Shown here: positions 29,930-37,245 of the stretch, in pieces
How the letters are laid out: every line of letters starts with the position of its first letter
How positions within the stretch are numbered: the stretch's first letter is position 1
Virus record (IMG/VR): IMGVR_UViG_3300032050_000300
Location: 1-41,291 of that record
DNA length: 41,291 nucleotides
Reading direction: 5' to 3' (one strand)
Source of the DNA: a virus
Notes under the pieces: generated by a model
Seen by the model: only the letters and a program-made list of their open reading frames with translations
What the model was told of the DNA's origin: nothing
Databases searched by the model: none
Translations under genes and position numbers: made by a program

Positions 29930-31415
29930 TTCGCGTTATACCGCCAGCATTCCGCCGCTACACACGGTTAAGGACAACGATGTCCGCCGCGTGTTGGAGG
30001 CGCTTGTCAGCGGGTGGCGTGCTAGAAACGGTGATCTAAAGCCAGAGTCTGACGAGCGATTTATCACCAAGGGTGAGTTGCAGTCGCTGATTGACGCGAG
30101 CAACGCGGGCTACTTCGCGCATGGGGCCGAAGGCTACAACCTGATCAAAAAAATCACCGCGACAGACGACTTGCTTGAGCGCATGCAGCGTTTGCTTGAG
30201 CAGGTTCGTAGCAGTGATCTTTTTGAGGTCCTGAGCACGCGGATAAAGTTGGTTGATGATAGGTATAGCGTCGAGATTCTCGGTCTGCAAGAAGAACTTG
30301 ACGTAGCGAGTCAGCAGATTCTTGATATAGAAAACGGCGTCACTGACATAGCGATCGTGACTGACGCCGGCACTACGACGATTCGTGGGCTGAAAGATAC
30401 AGTCTACGACCCGAACAGCGGCCTTGCTTCGGCGCAAGCTGCAATAGGCGAGATCAATAGGGTTAGCACTACCAGTACATCTGCGATCGCTCGGCAGGTA
30501 GCTTCTGTAGTGGCTCAGGTCAACGACCCCAATACAGGTTTGCCACTGGCTAATGCCAACATCACGGCGATCAACGATGTTCGTGCCGAGTCAAATTCGG
30601 CGAATGCACGGGCACTGGCCGGCGTTCAAGCGACGATCACAGATCCAGACACGGGGCTTGAAGCGGCGCATGCCAGCATCGTAGAACTCAACGACGTTTC
30701 GGCCGACTCAAATTCGGCGAATGCGCGGTTCCTGTTTTCCGTGAACGCCACAACGGGGCAGAAGAACAAGGTCTTTTTCCAAGAGGACGCACCGACTAGC
30801 ACCGCGCAGTACGCGCTCAGAGTTAACGACATTTGGTTCAACTCAGGGAATAAAAACCGCCCTTCCATGTGGGACGGATCGCAATGGGTTGACGCGGCTG
30901 ATGCTCGCATCAACGATACGCAGGCGCTGATTACTGAAGAACGAAACGTCAGGACCAACTCGGACAACGCACTTGCTTCAGCGGTTAACACGTTGTGGTC
31001 CACCGTCGGAGATAACAGCGCGCTTGTACAGAGCGGAGCGGAAGGCATCGTCAACAACGTCGGCGCTGTTGCAACACGTTGGGATCAAGTTCAGACTGCG
31101 ATCACCGACCCGGACACAGGGTTGCCGATTAGCTCCGCTGCTATCCGCGAAGAAGCCACGGTAACTGCGGACAAGGTTGGAACACTGGAAGGCCAATACA
31201 CAGTCAAGATCGACCTGAACGGATACGTCTCCGGCTTCGGTCTCGCCAGCACAGCCAGCAACGCTTCGCCCACGTCCGATTTCATCGTACGGGCAGACAC
31301 GTTTTCCATCGTCAACCCCAGTGGCAATGAGTCCACTGTGGTCATGACTAACAATCGTTTAGTGGTTTACGACGAAGGCGGCCGTGCGCGGGTAATACTT
31401 GGAAACCTGTCCTGA
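29922..31415 (+). CDS. Tail-tip/fibre protein with lambda-J-like (DUF1983) C-terminus
   Basis: A 497-residue protein. The preferred start is GTG 29922, 7 nt after AGGAG; an ATG at 29895 has no ribosome site. The middle is helical with repeats containing DPNTGL/DPDTGL and SNSANAR (at least four and two copies). The C-terminal 100 residues (IDLNGYVSGFGLAS..., DFIVRADTFSIVNP) match the DUF1983 domain at the end of the lambda J central fibre. It likely forms a trimeric fibre. This domain usually belongs to long-tailed phages. Confidence 0.75.
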   Translation: MSDSRYTASIPPLHTVKDNDVRRVLEALVSGWRARNGDLKPESDERFITKGELQSLIDASNAGYFAHGAEGYNLIKKITATDDLLERMQRLLEQVRSSDLFEVLSTRIKLVDDRYSVEILGLQEELDVASQQILDIENGVTDIAIVTDAGTTTIRGLKDTVYDPNSGLASAQAAIGEINRVSTTSTSAIARQVASVVAQVNDPNTGLPLANANITAINDVRAESNSANARALAGVQATITDPDTGLEAAHASIVELNDVSADSNSANARFLFSVNATTGQKNKVFFQEDAPTSTAQYALRVNDIWFNSGNKNRPSMWDGSQWVDAADARINDTQALITEERNVRTNSDNALASAVNTLWSTVGDNSALVQSGAEGIVNNVGAVATRWDQVQTAITDPDTGLPISSAAIREEATVTADKVGTLEGQYTVKIDLNGYVSGFGLASTASNASPTSDFIVRADTFSIVNPSGNESTVVMTNNRLVVYDEGGRARVILGNLS

Positions 31416-31696
31416 TGAGCTACGGCCTCGGCGTGTACACCGACCAAGGTGTAACGAGTTATTCGTCGGACGACGTGACGTGGAACCAAGTTGATTTTTT
31501 CTTTGTGCCCGGCGGCGGGTACATACAGAACAACTACCCTGTTCTCAGCGGCCGTGAGGTACTGGTGGTACAGATCATGATCGACGCTCCTCCACTTGAC
31601 CGCCGCGCGATCGCGCACAGCATCGACGTAGCCTCCACACTGGTTACTGCATCAGGCGGGTCCGAGAACGCCTACATCTTGGTGCTGATGCGATGA
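31415..31696 (+). CDS. Small virion protein downstream of the J-like gene
   Basis: A 93-residue protein whose ATG shares one base with the previous stop (TGATG). It has a Tyr/Val/Asp-rich start (MSYGLGVYTDQGVTSYSSDD) and a beta-like pattern. Small proteins with such starts often follow DUF1983 fibres and are thought to be virion parts. Function unknown. Confidence 0.6.
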   Translation: MSYGLGVYTDQGVTSYSSDDVTWNQVDFFFVPGGGYIQNNYPVLSGREVLVVQIMIDAPPLDRRAIAHSIDVASTLVTASGGSENAYILVLMR

Positions 31697-32268
31697 GTTG
31701 GGGATTCCTTGCCACTAACGCTACCGGACAAGTTCTTGTCTCCAGCGAGACTCGTAATCTGCACTTCGTCGGCAAGGCTACGTATGACCGGACCATCAAT
31801 CAGTTTGATGGGTATGGCGGTTTGCGCCACTGGGCTTTTCGTATCACATGCAACGTCACACCCGTTCCTTTTTTCACTATGCCTACCGAGGACTATTACG
31901 CAGTAGCGGCGGTGCGTACCACGGGGCCAGAAGTATGGGAGATCGAGGTTATTCGTAGCGGCACTGGCAACTCTGTTCCCGAGGTGTACGTTTTTGCAGA
32001 TCCTCGCGGCATTGCTCGATCCCCCGATACTAATTATGGGATGCTTGTGTTGCGTGACGACGGTACGCCATCATTTGATAGCAGGTTCAAGCCTCTTGTG
32101 ATTACTGGCGGTACGAACGTCGCCCCACCGGCTAATCCGCTTACCAACCCGGTGACGTTTGTCACGGCCAAGTATTGCGAGGGCACACACGTCACGCCAG
32201 CACCGCCAGCACCTCCAACTGAAGTTATAGATCTACCAACGAGCAGCACTGACAACGCAGGGGCGTGA
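31693..32268 (+). CDS. Virion protein, beta-rich, Pro-rich tail
   Basis: A 191-residue protein overlapping the previous stop by ATGA. The first 150 residues are beta-rich (MSWGFLATNATGQVLVSSET). The C-terminal 40 residues are low in complexity (TPAPPAPPTEVIDLPTSSTD). MSWG-type starts with 'ATNATGQVLVSSET' are seen in small tail-associated phage proteins. The role is inferred. Confidence 0.6.
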   Translation: MSWGFLATNATGQVLVSSETRNLHFVGKATYDRTINQFDGYGGLRHWAFRITCNVTPVPFFTMPTEDYYAVAAVRTTGPEVWEIEVIRSGTGNSVPEVYVFADPRGIARSPDTNYGMLVLRDDGTPSFDSRFKPLVITGGTNVAPPANPLTNPVTFVTAKYCEGTHVTPAPPAPPTEVIDLPTSSTDNAGA

Positions 32269-32708
32269 TCATGACTGAACTCCAAGCCAAGTTTGCCCCC
32301 GATTCGGAGCAGCCGTTTCCGTTCCCATTTGCGGGCACCAAGCCAATTTATTTTTATCCGTCACTGGCGCAGTCCCAGCGGGAGTACACGTTCTATGAAT
32401 ACGAAGAAGAATGCGACGGCCTCAGTGATCCTTATGGTGGGTGCATAGGCATTCAGCGCGAGTACCGATGGCGAAGCAGCTACTGGGCGTTCTACCGATC
32501 TGGGGTAAAACGGGTAGGGGACTCGTTGCAGTGCGGGTGGATAACTGTTCAGTATGGTTGTAACTGGGACTACCAAAAAGACAAGGCGTTCCTCGGAATC
32601 GGGATTGGTGGTGACTCGGGCCAAGGCGGTACATGGCCGTATAGCAATGAGACGTTGAACTTACGGGCTACTGCGGTTATCTCGGCGGACGGAACTCGTT
32701 ATGATTAA
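32265..32708 (+). CDS. Hypothetical virion protein, aromatic-rich
   Basis: A 147-residue protein with GTG 32265 (GTGA overlap) or ATG 32271 as start; AGGGG upstream serves both. It is rich in Tyr, Trp and Gly, with four Cys in the region 50-107 (EECDGLSDPYGGCIGI; LQCGWITVQYGCNW) that may form disulfides. The order of genes suggests a tail-associated protein. Confidence 0.55.
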   Translation: MIMTELQAKFAPDSEQPFPFPFAGTKPIYFYPSLAQSQREYTFYEYEEECDGLSDPYGGCIGIQREYRWRSSYWAFYRSGVKRVGDSLQCGWITVQYGCNWDYQKDKAFLGIGIGGDSGQGGTWPYSNETLNLRATAVISADGTRYD

Positions 32709-32898
32709 GCCGTTCGACATCATCAACACGCGGGCGGAGCCAGATGGTTTAGGTGTTGTGTATCGCGTAGCCAAGCGAGTGCAGGAGCCCAGTGTTTCTA
32801 AGACGGTAGTCATGGAAGGTTATCTGCTGATCCCGCACGGTGAGAATGTAGATGCCGGGGTCTACTCAAGGCTCAAACACATGGGACTTGTAGAATGA
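32701..32898 (+). CDS. Hypothetical small phage protein
   Basis: A 65-residue protein overlapping both neighbours by several bases. It is mixed alpha/beta (MIKPFDIINTRAEPDGLGVV; VMEGYLLIPHGENVDAGVYS). Sizes and overlaps suggest a real coupled gene. No function is recognised. Confidence 0.6.
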   Translation: MIKPFDIINTRAEPDGLGVVYRVAKRVQEPSVSKTVVMEGYLLIPHGENVDAGVYSRLKHMGLVE

Positions 32899-33521
32899 GT
32901 TACGTCGAACGCATGCTCACCGACGGTGATGAGCGGCTTACGTTCAATACCGACGCTCCAGAGTTTGGCCCTGCGGTTGAAGCGCTTCGTCAGCAGTTCG
33001 GCTCACTGGATACGACTAACTGGCACTCAATTACGTCGCCGCAGTACAGCACGGTGTATAACGACGACATTGTGTCTGTGGTATTCAAGGTCGCACCGCC
33101 GTATGTAGACCACTTGGACCCTGCGGCGTTCAGCCGGAAGTTCTTTACCCGGCGCGGCTGGGTGTACGACAAGGTTTACACGTTTACCTCACCTTCTGCG
33201 AACATGCTGCCCATTCCTACGGGTGGGGTTGCGTTGGGTCTTGGCCGTCTAGTAAGCGTGTACGGGCAGCCGGGCGACGATGACTTTGAGCACTTTAAGT
33301 GCTTGTACTTCATGCACCAAGATCATTCCGCCGTCGAAGCGTGGGCGGAACGGCCTCTACCTAGCGGAAAATACTCGACGTTCTACGCGGCGACGTTCGA
33401 TACTGAGAATGGCAACACGATGCTCAGGATGAAAACGTACTGTTACGATGAACAAGGGCCACTATCCGACTGGGACGTGTACTGGATGAGGCACGCAAAG
33501 AAGCGCGGTGTAGATATATAG
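32895..33521 (+). CDS. Hypothetical protein, possibly virion
   Basis: A 208-residue soluble protein starting with ATGA overlap at 32895. It is aromatic and mixed alpha/beta, with several His/Asp-containing segments (YVDHLDPAAFSRKFFTRRGW; FEHFKCLYFMHQDHSAVEAW). It is the last gene before an independent promoter-like element at 33543. No family is recognised. Confidence 0.65.
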   Translation: MSYVERMLTDGDERLTFNTDAPEFGPAVEALRQQFGSLDTTNWHSITSPQYSTVYNDDIVSVVFKVAPPYVDHLDPAAFSRKFFTRRGWVYDKVYTFTSPSANMLPIPTGGVALGLGRLVSVYGQPGDDDFEHFKCLYFMHQDHSAVEAWAERPLPSGKYSTFYAATFDTENGNTMLRMKTYCYDEQGPLSDWDVYWMRHAKKRGVDI

Positions 33522-33542
33522 CGCAGACAGGCTAACAGTAGG

Positions 33543-33548
33543 TACAAT
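33543..33548 (+). promoter_or_regulatory. -10-like hexamer of a leaderless start
   Basis: TACAAT ends 6 nt before ATG 33555, as at 13791. There is no Shine-Dalgarno sequence in the 33-bp gap. No good -35 is visible (AGCGCA at 17 nt), so activity may need an activator. GGCTAAC upstream is the complement of GTTAGCC found upstream of the -10 at 13779. Confidence 0.4.
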
Positions 33549-33554
33549 CAGCGT

Positions 33555-34025
33555 ATGACGTCAGACAACTTCTTTCTAACCGTAAGCCGTGGCGACCAGA
33601 GCGCGGCTGACTTCCTGTCCCTAATTTTTGACATCGCCCACGTCTGGGACGACCTAATCGACAAAGACGTCGACGTGGCGGACGATGTTGTCGACCGCAC
33701 GTTCTTTAACCTGCTCGTCGCGCTTCCCCGTAACCCGTTCTACGCCAAGCACTTCGACCTGCTCAACCCGCTAGTCATTTCCGGGATGAACAACTGGCAC
33801 GTAGCCAACGAGCTTGAGAAGTCGGACAATGAGGAAGATCTGAAGATCGCGTACATTTCCCGTAGTGGGTACGTTGATCTGGTCACGCAGGTTGCTTTCC
33901 TCATTGGCGGCGCGGCGTGGGTTCGGGAAGCCGGGCCAGCAATTCGACGTTTTGTTCATCAAGAAGGCTGGCAGGCGTACCTTGACAGCCTGAAGAAACC
34001 TGCTCCTGAGCAGGAAGGAGAATAA
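33555..34025 (+). CDS. Hypothetical all-helical acidic protein
   Basis: A 156-residue protein, predicted all-helical. It contains FDIAHVWDDLIDKDVDVADD, which looks like the first Asp-rich motif (DDxxD) of class I isoprenoid synthases. The protein is far too short for such an enzyme (usually 280 or more) and no second motif is clear. The adjacent genes encode internal virion proteins. It may be a chaperone or minor virion protein. The start lacks a ribosome site but has a -10-like hexamer 6 nt upstream. Confidence 0.7.
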   Translation: MTSDNFFLTVSRGDQSAADFLSLIFDIAHVWDDLIDKDVDVADDVVDRTFFNLLVALPRNPFYAKHFDLLNPLVISGMNNWHVANELEKSDNEEDLKIAYISRSGYVDLVTQVAFLIGGAAWVREAGPAIRRFVHQEGWQAYLDSLKKPAPEQEGE

Positions 34026-34027
34026 CC

Positions 34028-35389
34028 ATGTGCGGTGGCGGCGGTGGCGGACAGCGCGGGCTTGAGGAAGAAGAACGAGCCCTATTGCGCATGCAGACCC
34101 GGGTGGCAGAGCAAGGAATTGCTGGCCGAGATCAGGCTATGGCCGGGTATCGTGACTTCATGCGGCGTGGCCGCGAGATGGGTTCTGCGGCTAACCAAGA
34201 CAGGGAAGCCGGGCGAGTCATGGAGGACGCATACGCGGCCTACGGCAACGCCAACAGAATGCAGGATGCTCGACTAGCCAGTATGGGTGTCAACCCGGCC
34301 GATGCCCGCTTCTCCCGAGGACGTGATACCGGCGGCGTAGGAATGGCTGCGCAGGCGGCATCGGGTGCCAACCAAGCTCGTCGCGGCGCTCGCGCTGAAT
34401 CTCTGCAACTGGAAGGCGCAGGCTTGGCCGGTCTGGGCGGGTTCGATCCCACGGGCGCTTTGAGCAGTATGGGCAGCACGATCGGCAACGCCCAGCGTAC
34501 TAACGCCATGGCGGATGCTTCTACGGCTCAGGGTTGGGGGCAGCTTGGTCAGGCCGGTATGTACGGCCTGAAGAACGCCGGCGAGATCGAAAAAGGGGCC
34601 AAAACTGTTGCTGGTTGGTTCGCCGCAGATGGAGGCATGGTTCCATCCTACGCTGAAGGCGGCGAAGTCATGGGCCTGCCCGGGTATGCCAATGGCGGCA
34701 ACGTGTACGACACGGCCTTTAACCAAGTGGGTCAAGCACGTTCGCAAGTTGCTCGCGGCCCCGCACCGCAGCAGCAAAGCGCGATGGACCCGATGACGGC
34801 AACCAAACTAGCCAAGGCTGCGGTTGATAAGGCGTCGAGTAGCTCACTGGGCTACTCCTCGGCTGTTCCGGGCTTGAGTTCTTCCGCTCCGGGTTCGCAG
34901 GCCGCGATGCTCGCTGAACAGACCGGTGCGTTCGGTGCTGAAGGTTTGGCCTCGACCGCCGCTGCCGGAGAAGCTGCCGCTGGTGCCGCTGGTGCTGAAG
35001 CCGCTCTTGGTGCCGCTGGTGCTGAAGCCGCTGGTGCTGGTCTCGCCACTGGTGCTGCGGGCGCTTCTGCTGCGCTCGGCGCTGCTGTTCCTATCCTTGG
35101 TCTGGGCATGCTGGCTGCGGGCTTGTTTGGGCGTAAGGACGGTGGCCCGATCCCCCGCGCCGCGTCTCGCCCCGGCATTGGCCGCAAGCAAGTGGCGGGC
35201 AAGGCTCAGAACTCTAAGGGCGGTAAAGTGTCGGGCCCCGGCGGACCCAAAGATGACATGGTAATGGCTCGCCTCTCCCCCGGCGAGTACGTCCTGCCTG
35301 TTGGCGCTGTGAAGAAGTACGGTCTTGACCGACTGGAAAAAATGCGTCAAGAAGGTCTTGCATTTGAACGCCAACGCAACATCACGTAA
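34028..35389 (+). CDS. Internal virion (ejection-type) protein, Gly/Ala-rich
   Basis: A 453-residue protein after AAGGAG. The N-terminus MCGGGGGGQRGLEEEERALL is followed by helical charged regions, then a Gly/Ala-rich low-complexity segment (about 310-360) with a hydrophobic stretch. The C-terminal part, GGPKDDMVMARLSPGEYVLP-VGAVKKYG, is a motif seen in many phage internal or tape-measure-like proteins. Proteins of this place and make-up are usually ejected with DNA in podoviruses. Confidence 0.7.
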   Translation: MCGGGGGGQRGLEEEERALLRMQTRVAEQGIAGRDQAMAGYRDFMRRGREMGSAANQDREAGRVMEDAYAAYGNANRMQDARLASMGVNPADARFSRGRDTGGVGMAAQAASGANQARRGARAESLQLEGAGLAGLGGFDPTGALSSMGSTIGNAQRTNAMADASTAQGWGQLGQAGMYGLKNAGEIEKGAKTVAGWFAADGGMVPSYAEGGEVMGLPGYANGGNVYDTAFNQVGQARSQVARGPAPQQQSAMDPMTATKLAKAAVDKASSSSLGYSSAVPGLSSSAPGSQAAMLAEQTGAFGAEGLASTAAAGEAAAGAAGAEAALGAAGAEAAGAGLATGAAGASAALGAAVPILGLGMLAAGLFGRKDGGPIPRAASRPGIGRKQVAGKAQNSKGGKVSGPGGPKDDMVMARLSPGEYVLPVGAVKKYGLDRLEKMRQEGLAFERQRNIT

Positions 35390-35400
35390 GGACTCACTAG

Positions 35401-35634
35401 ATGAACGCTCAAGATCTCATTACCAAACATGGCGCTGAACAAGTTGGTGGTCGGCTGATCGCCGTCGTCAATGGCAAGCGCGAGTACATCGCTGACCTTT
35501 TGGATAATGGGTACACGCTCACCTACCACGGGCAAGTGCTCATGCAAGCAATGGAAGAAGCCGCTGCCAAACCGAAGCGCCGCAGCAAGAAAGACGACGA
35601 GTTGAGCGACCTGCTCAACGGCGTCGAGGAATAA
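35401..35634 (+). CDS. Hypothetical small protein between virion genes
   Basis: A 77-residue protein with AAGGA 9 nt upstream. It has a folded N-terminal half (VGGRLIAVVNGKREYIADLL) and a charged C-terminal tail (KPKRRSKKDDELSDLLNGVE). It could be a chaperone or minor component for the flanking internal virion proteins. Function unknown. Confidence 0.65.
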   Translation: MNAQDLITKHGAEQVGGRLIAVVNGKREYIADLLDNGYTLTYHGQVLMQAMEEAAAKPKRRSKKDDELSDLLNGVEE

Positions 35635-35651
35635 TCGTTTAGGGGTCTGAC

Positions 35652-37235
35652 ATGGCCGGCATTGCCAATATCGGTTCGTTCGCCAGCGGTCTCATGCGAG
35701 GCCATCTTACTGCTACTGAGGAGCAGCGCCGGGAGGAAGATCAGGCTTTTCTGAAAGAGCAGCGCGGCCAGACCCGAGACGAGTGGAATCGTGCCGAGGC
35801 TATTCGGCGAGGGATTGCGGCACTACCCCAAGTCGGCAGTCAGCAGACACGACGAGTCAAAGATCCTCAAGCCATCATGGACACTGGTGATGAAAACCAG
35901 TTCATGGATGAGGCGTACTCGTACACGCCAGAAATGCGTCAGCAGGCTTTGGCCGGTCTGTACCGTCAGTACGGTCGGGAGGACTTGGCGGGAGGGGCGG
36001 AGGACAGGGGGTATTCTCTGTTCAAGCAGGGTCGTGAACGAGGACAGATAGAGCGAGTTGACACCGCTCTTTCAAATCGAGCCCAACACCTTAAAGACCT
36101 AAAGGAGCTTGGACTAGCCGGGTACGCGGAAAAGCACGGTAGGTCGTTCAACGGAGATCTGTGGGGGGGTCCTAAATTCGCCGGCCATACGGTGTCATTC
36201 GCCAGCACGCCTAAAGGGCAGATGGTCTACATGCACGATCCATCTGGGAATGTCTCCGGCAAAATGCCCTACACCGAAGCGTCCGTACTGGAGTTCATCA
36301 ATTCGCTCACAGACGCCGAACTTTCTGCTGCCTCGCCGGAGATGTATTCGCAAGTCGCCACTCGCGGCATTCAGCGGGGCCAGCTTGGTGCGCAGCAGAC
36401 GACCGCTGCAGCGGCGATGCGTAACGCTCAGGCAAATGAGGATTATCGCAATTGGATGCAAGGCCGACCCACGTACCAGCAGTCCGGGGACGGTACGATT
36501 CTTCAGTTTGGACCTAGTGGCAACTTACTTGGCACGTTTGGCAGGCCAAGGCCCTTGCCCGGAAGTGGCGGTCGTCAGCTATCTCCAGATGCGGTCAAAG
36601 AACTCAACGTTGCCGCTGCCGCAGTGGACGCCGCAAAAACGCCACAGGAACGACTGGCGGCCCAACAGAAGTTCTCTAATCTGTACACCATTGCAATGAC
36701 CTCCTTGGGCAAAGTTATGAAACCCGGCGAGGTTAAGGGCCTATACCCCGGCACGGCTGACCAAGATCCGCAGTTAGCGGCTTTGGACACGCAAGCGCAG
36801 CAGTTGCTCGCCAAGATGACCGGCGATAACTATGGAGCTACGCAGGATGCTTTGAAAGATATCGAAAGACAGCGTAGCGTAGTTATGCTCAAGCGGCAGA
36901 TCTCTGGGTTGACCCCCGAGGAACGAGTGCCGGAGGCCAGTAACTTACTCAAACAAGGCGCTACCCCAGAAGTTCTACAGCAACTTGGGTTCACGCAGGA
37001 AGAAGTGCGCGCGGCCCGCAAGTACAGACCTGCCGCCCAGCCGGGTGCAGCTACGGCGACCAATCCAACCGCGAAACCGCCGAAAACAGGTGATACCAGA
37101 GTAAGCAGCCTGTCTGCTGAAGAAGCTGGCATGCCCGTAGGAGACAGGATTGGCTTAGGGCTCCAGCGTGCACGTGGAGAATCAACCACTGGTACAGACA
37201 CAAGATCGGTCACCGAGCGTTTGTTTGGTCGGTAA
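35652..37235 (+). CDS. Internal virion (ejection-type) protein
   Basis: A 527-residue, Gln/Ala/Arg-rich protein. The N-terminus MAGIANIGSFASGLMRGHLT is followed by a charged coiled-coil-like region (TATEEQRREEDQAFLKEQRG). The rest is helical and polar with flexible Pro/Thr stretches near the C-terminus. The pattern fits the second of the internal proteins of podoviruses. AGGGG precedes ATG 35652. Confidence 0.65.
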   Translation: MAGIANIGSFASGLMRGHLTATEEQRREEDQAFLKEQRGQTRDEWNRAEAIRRGIAALPQVGSQQTRRVKDPQAIMDTGDENQFMDEAYSYTPEMRQQALAGLYRQYGREDLAGGAEDRGYSLFKQGRERGQIERVDTALSNRAQHLKDLKELGLAGYAEKHGRSFNGDLWGGPKFAGHTVSFASTPKGQMVYMHDPSGNVSGKMPYTEASVLEFINSLTDAELSAASPEMYSQVATRGIQRGQLGAQQTTAAAAMRNAQANEDYRNWMQGRPTYQQSGDGTILQFGPSGNLLGTFGRPRPLPGSGGRQLSPDAVKELNVAAAAVDAAKTPQERLAAQQKFSNLYTIAMTSLGKVMKPGEVKGLYPGTADQDPQLAALDTQAQQLLAKMTGDNYGATQDALKDIERQRSVVMLKRQISGLTPEERVPEASNLLKQGATPEVLQQLGFTQEEVRAARKYRPAAQPGAATATNPTAKPPKTGDTRVSSLSAEEAGMPVGDRIGLGLQRARGESTTGTDTRSVTERLFGR

Positions 37236-37245
37236 GGAGTGACGA

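Noticed and set aside
34844-35374. Leftward frames opposite the Gly/Ala-rich virion gene
   Set aside because: Low-complexity shadows caused by repeated Gly/Ala codons on the plus strand.
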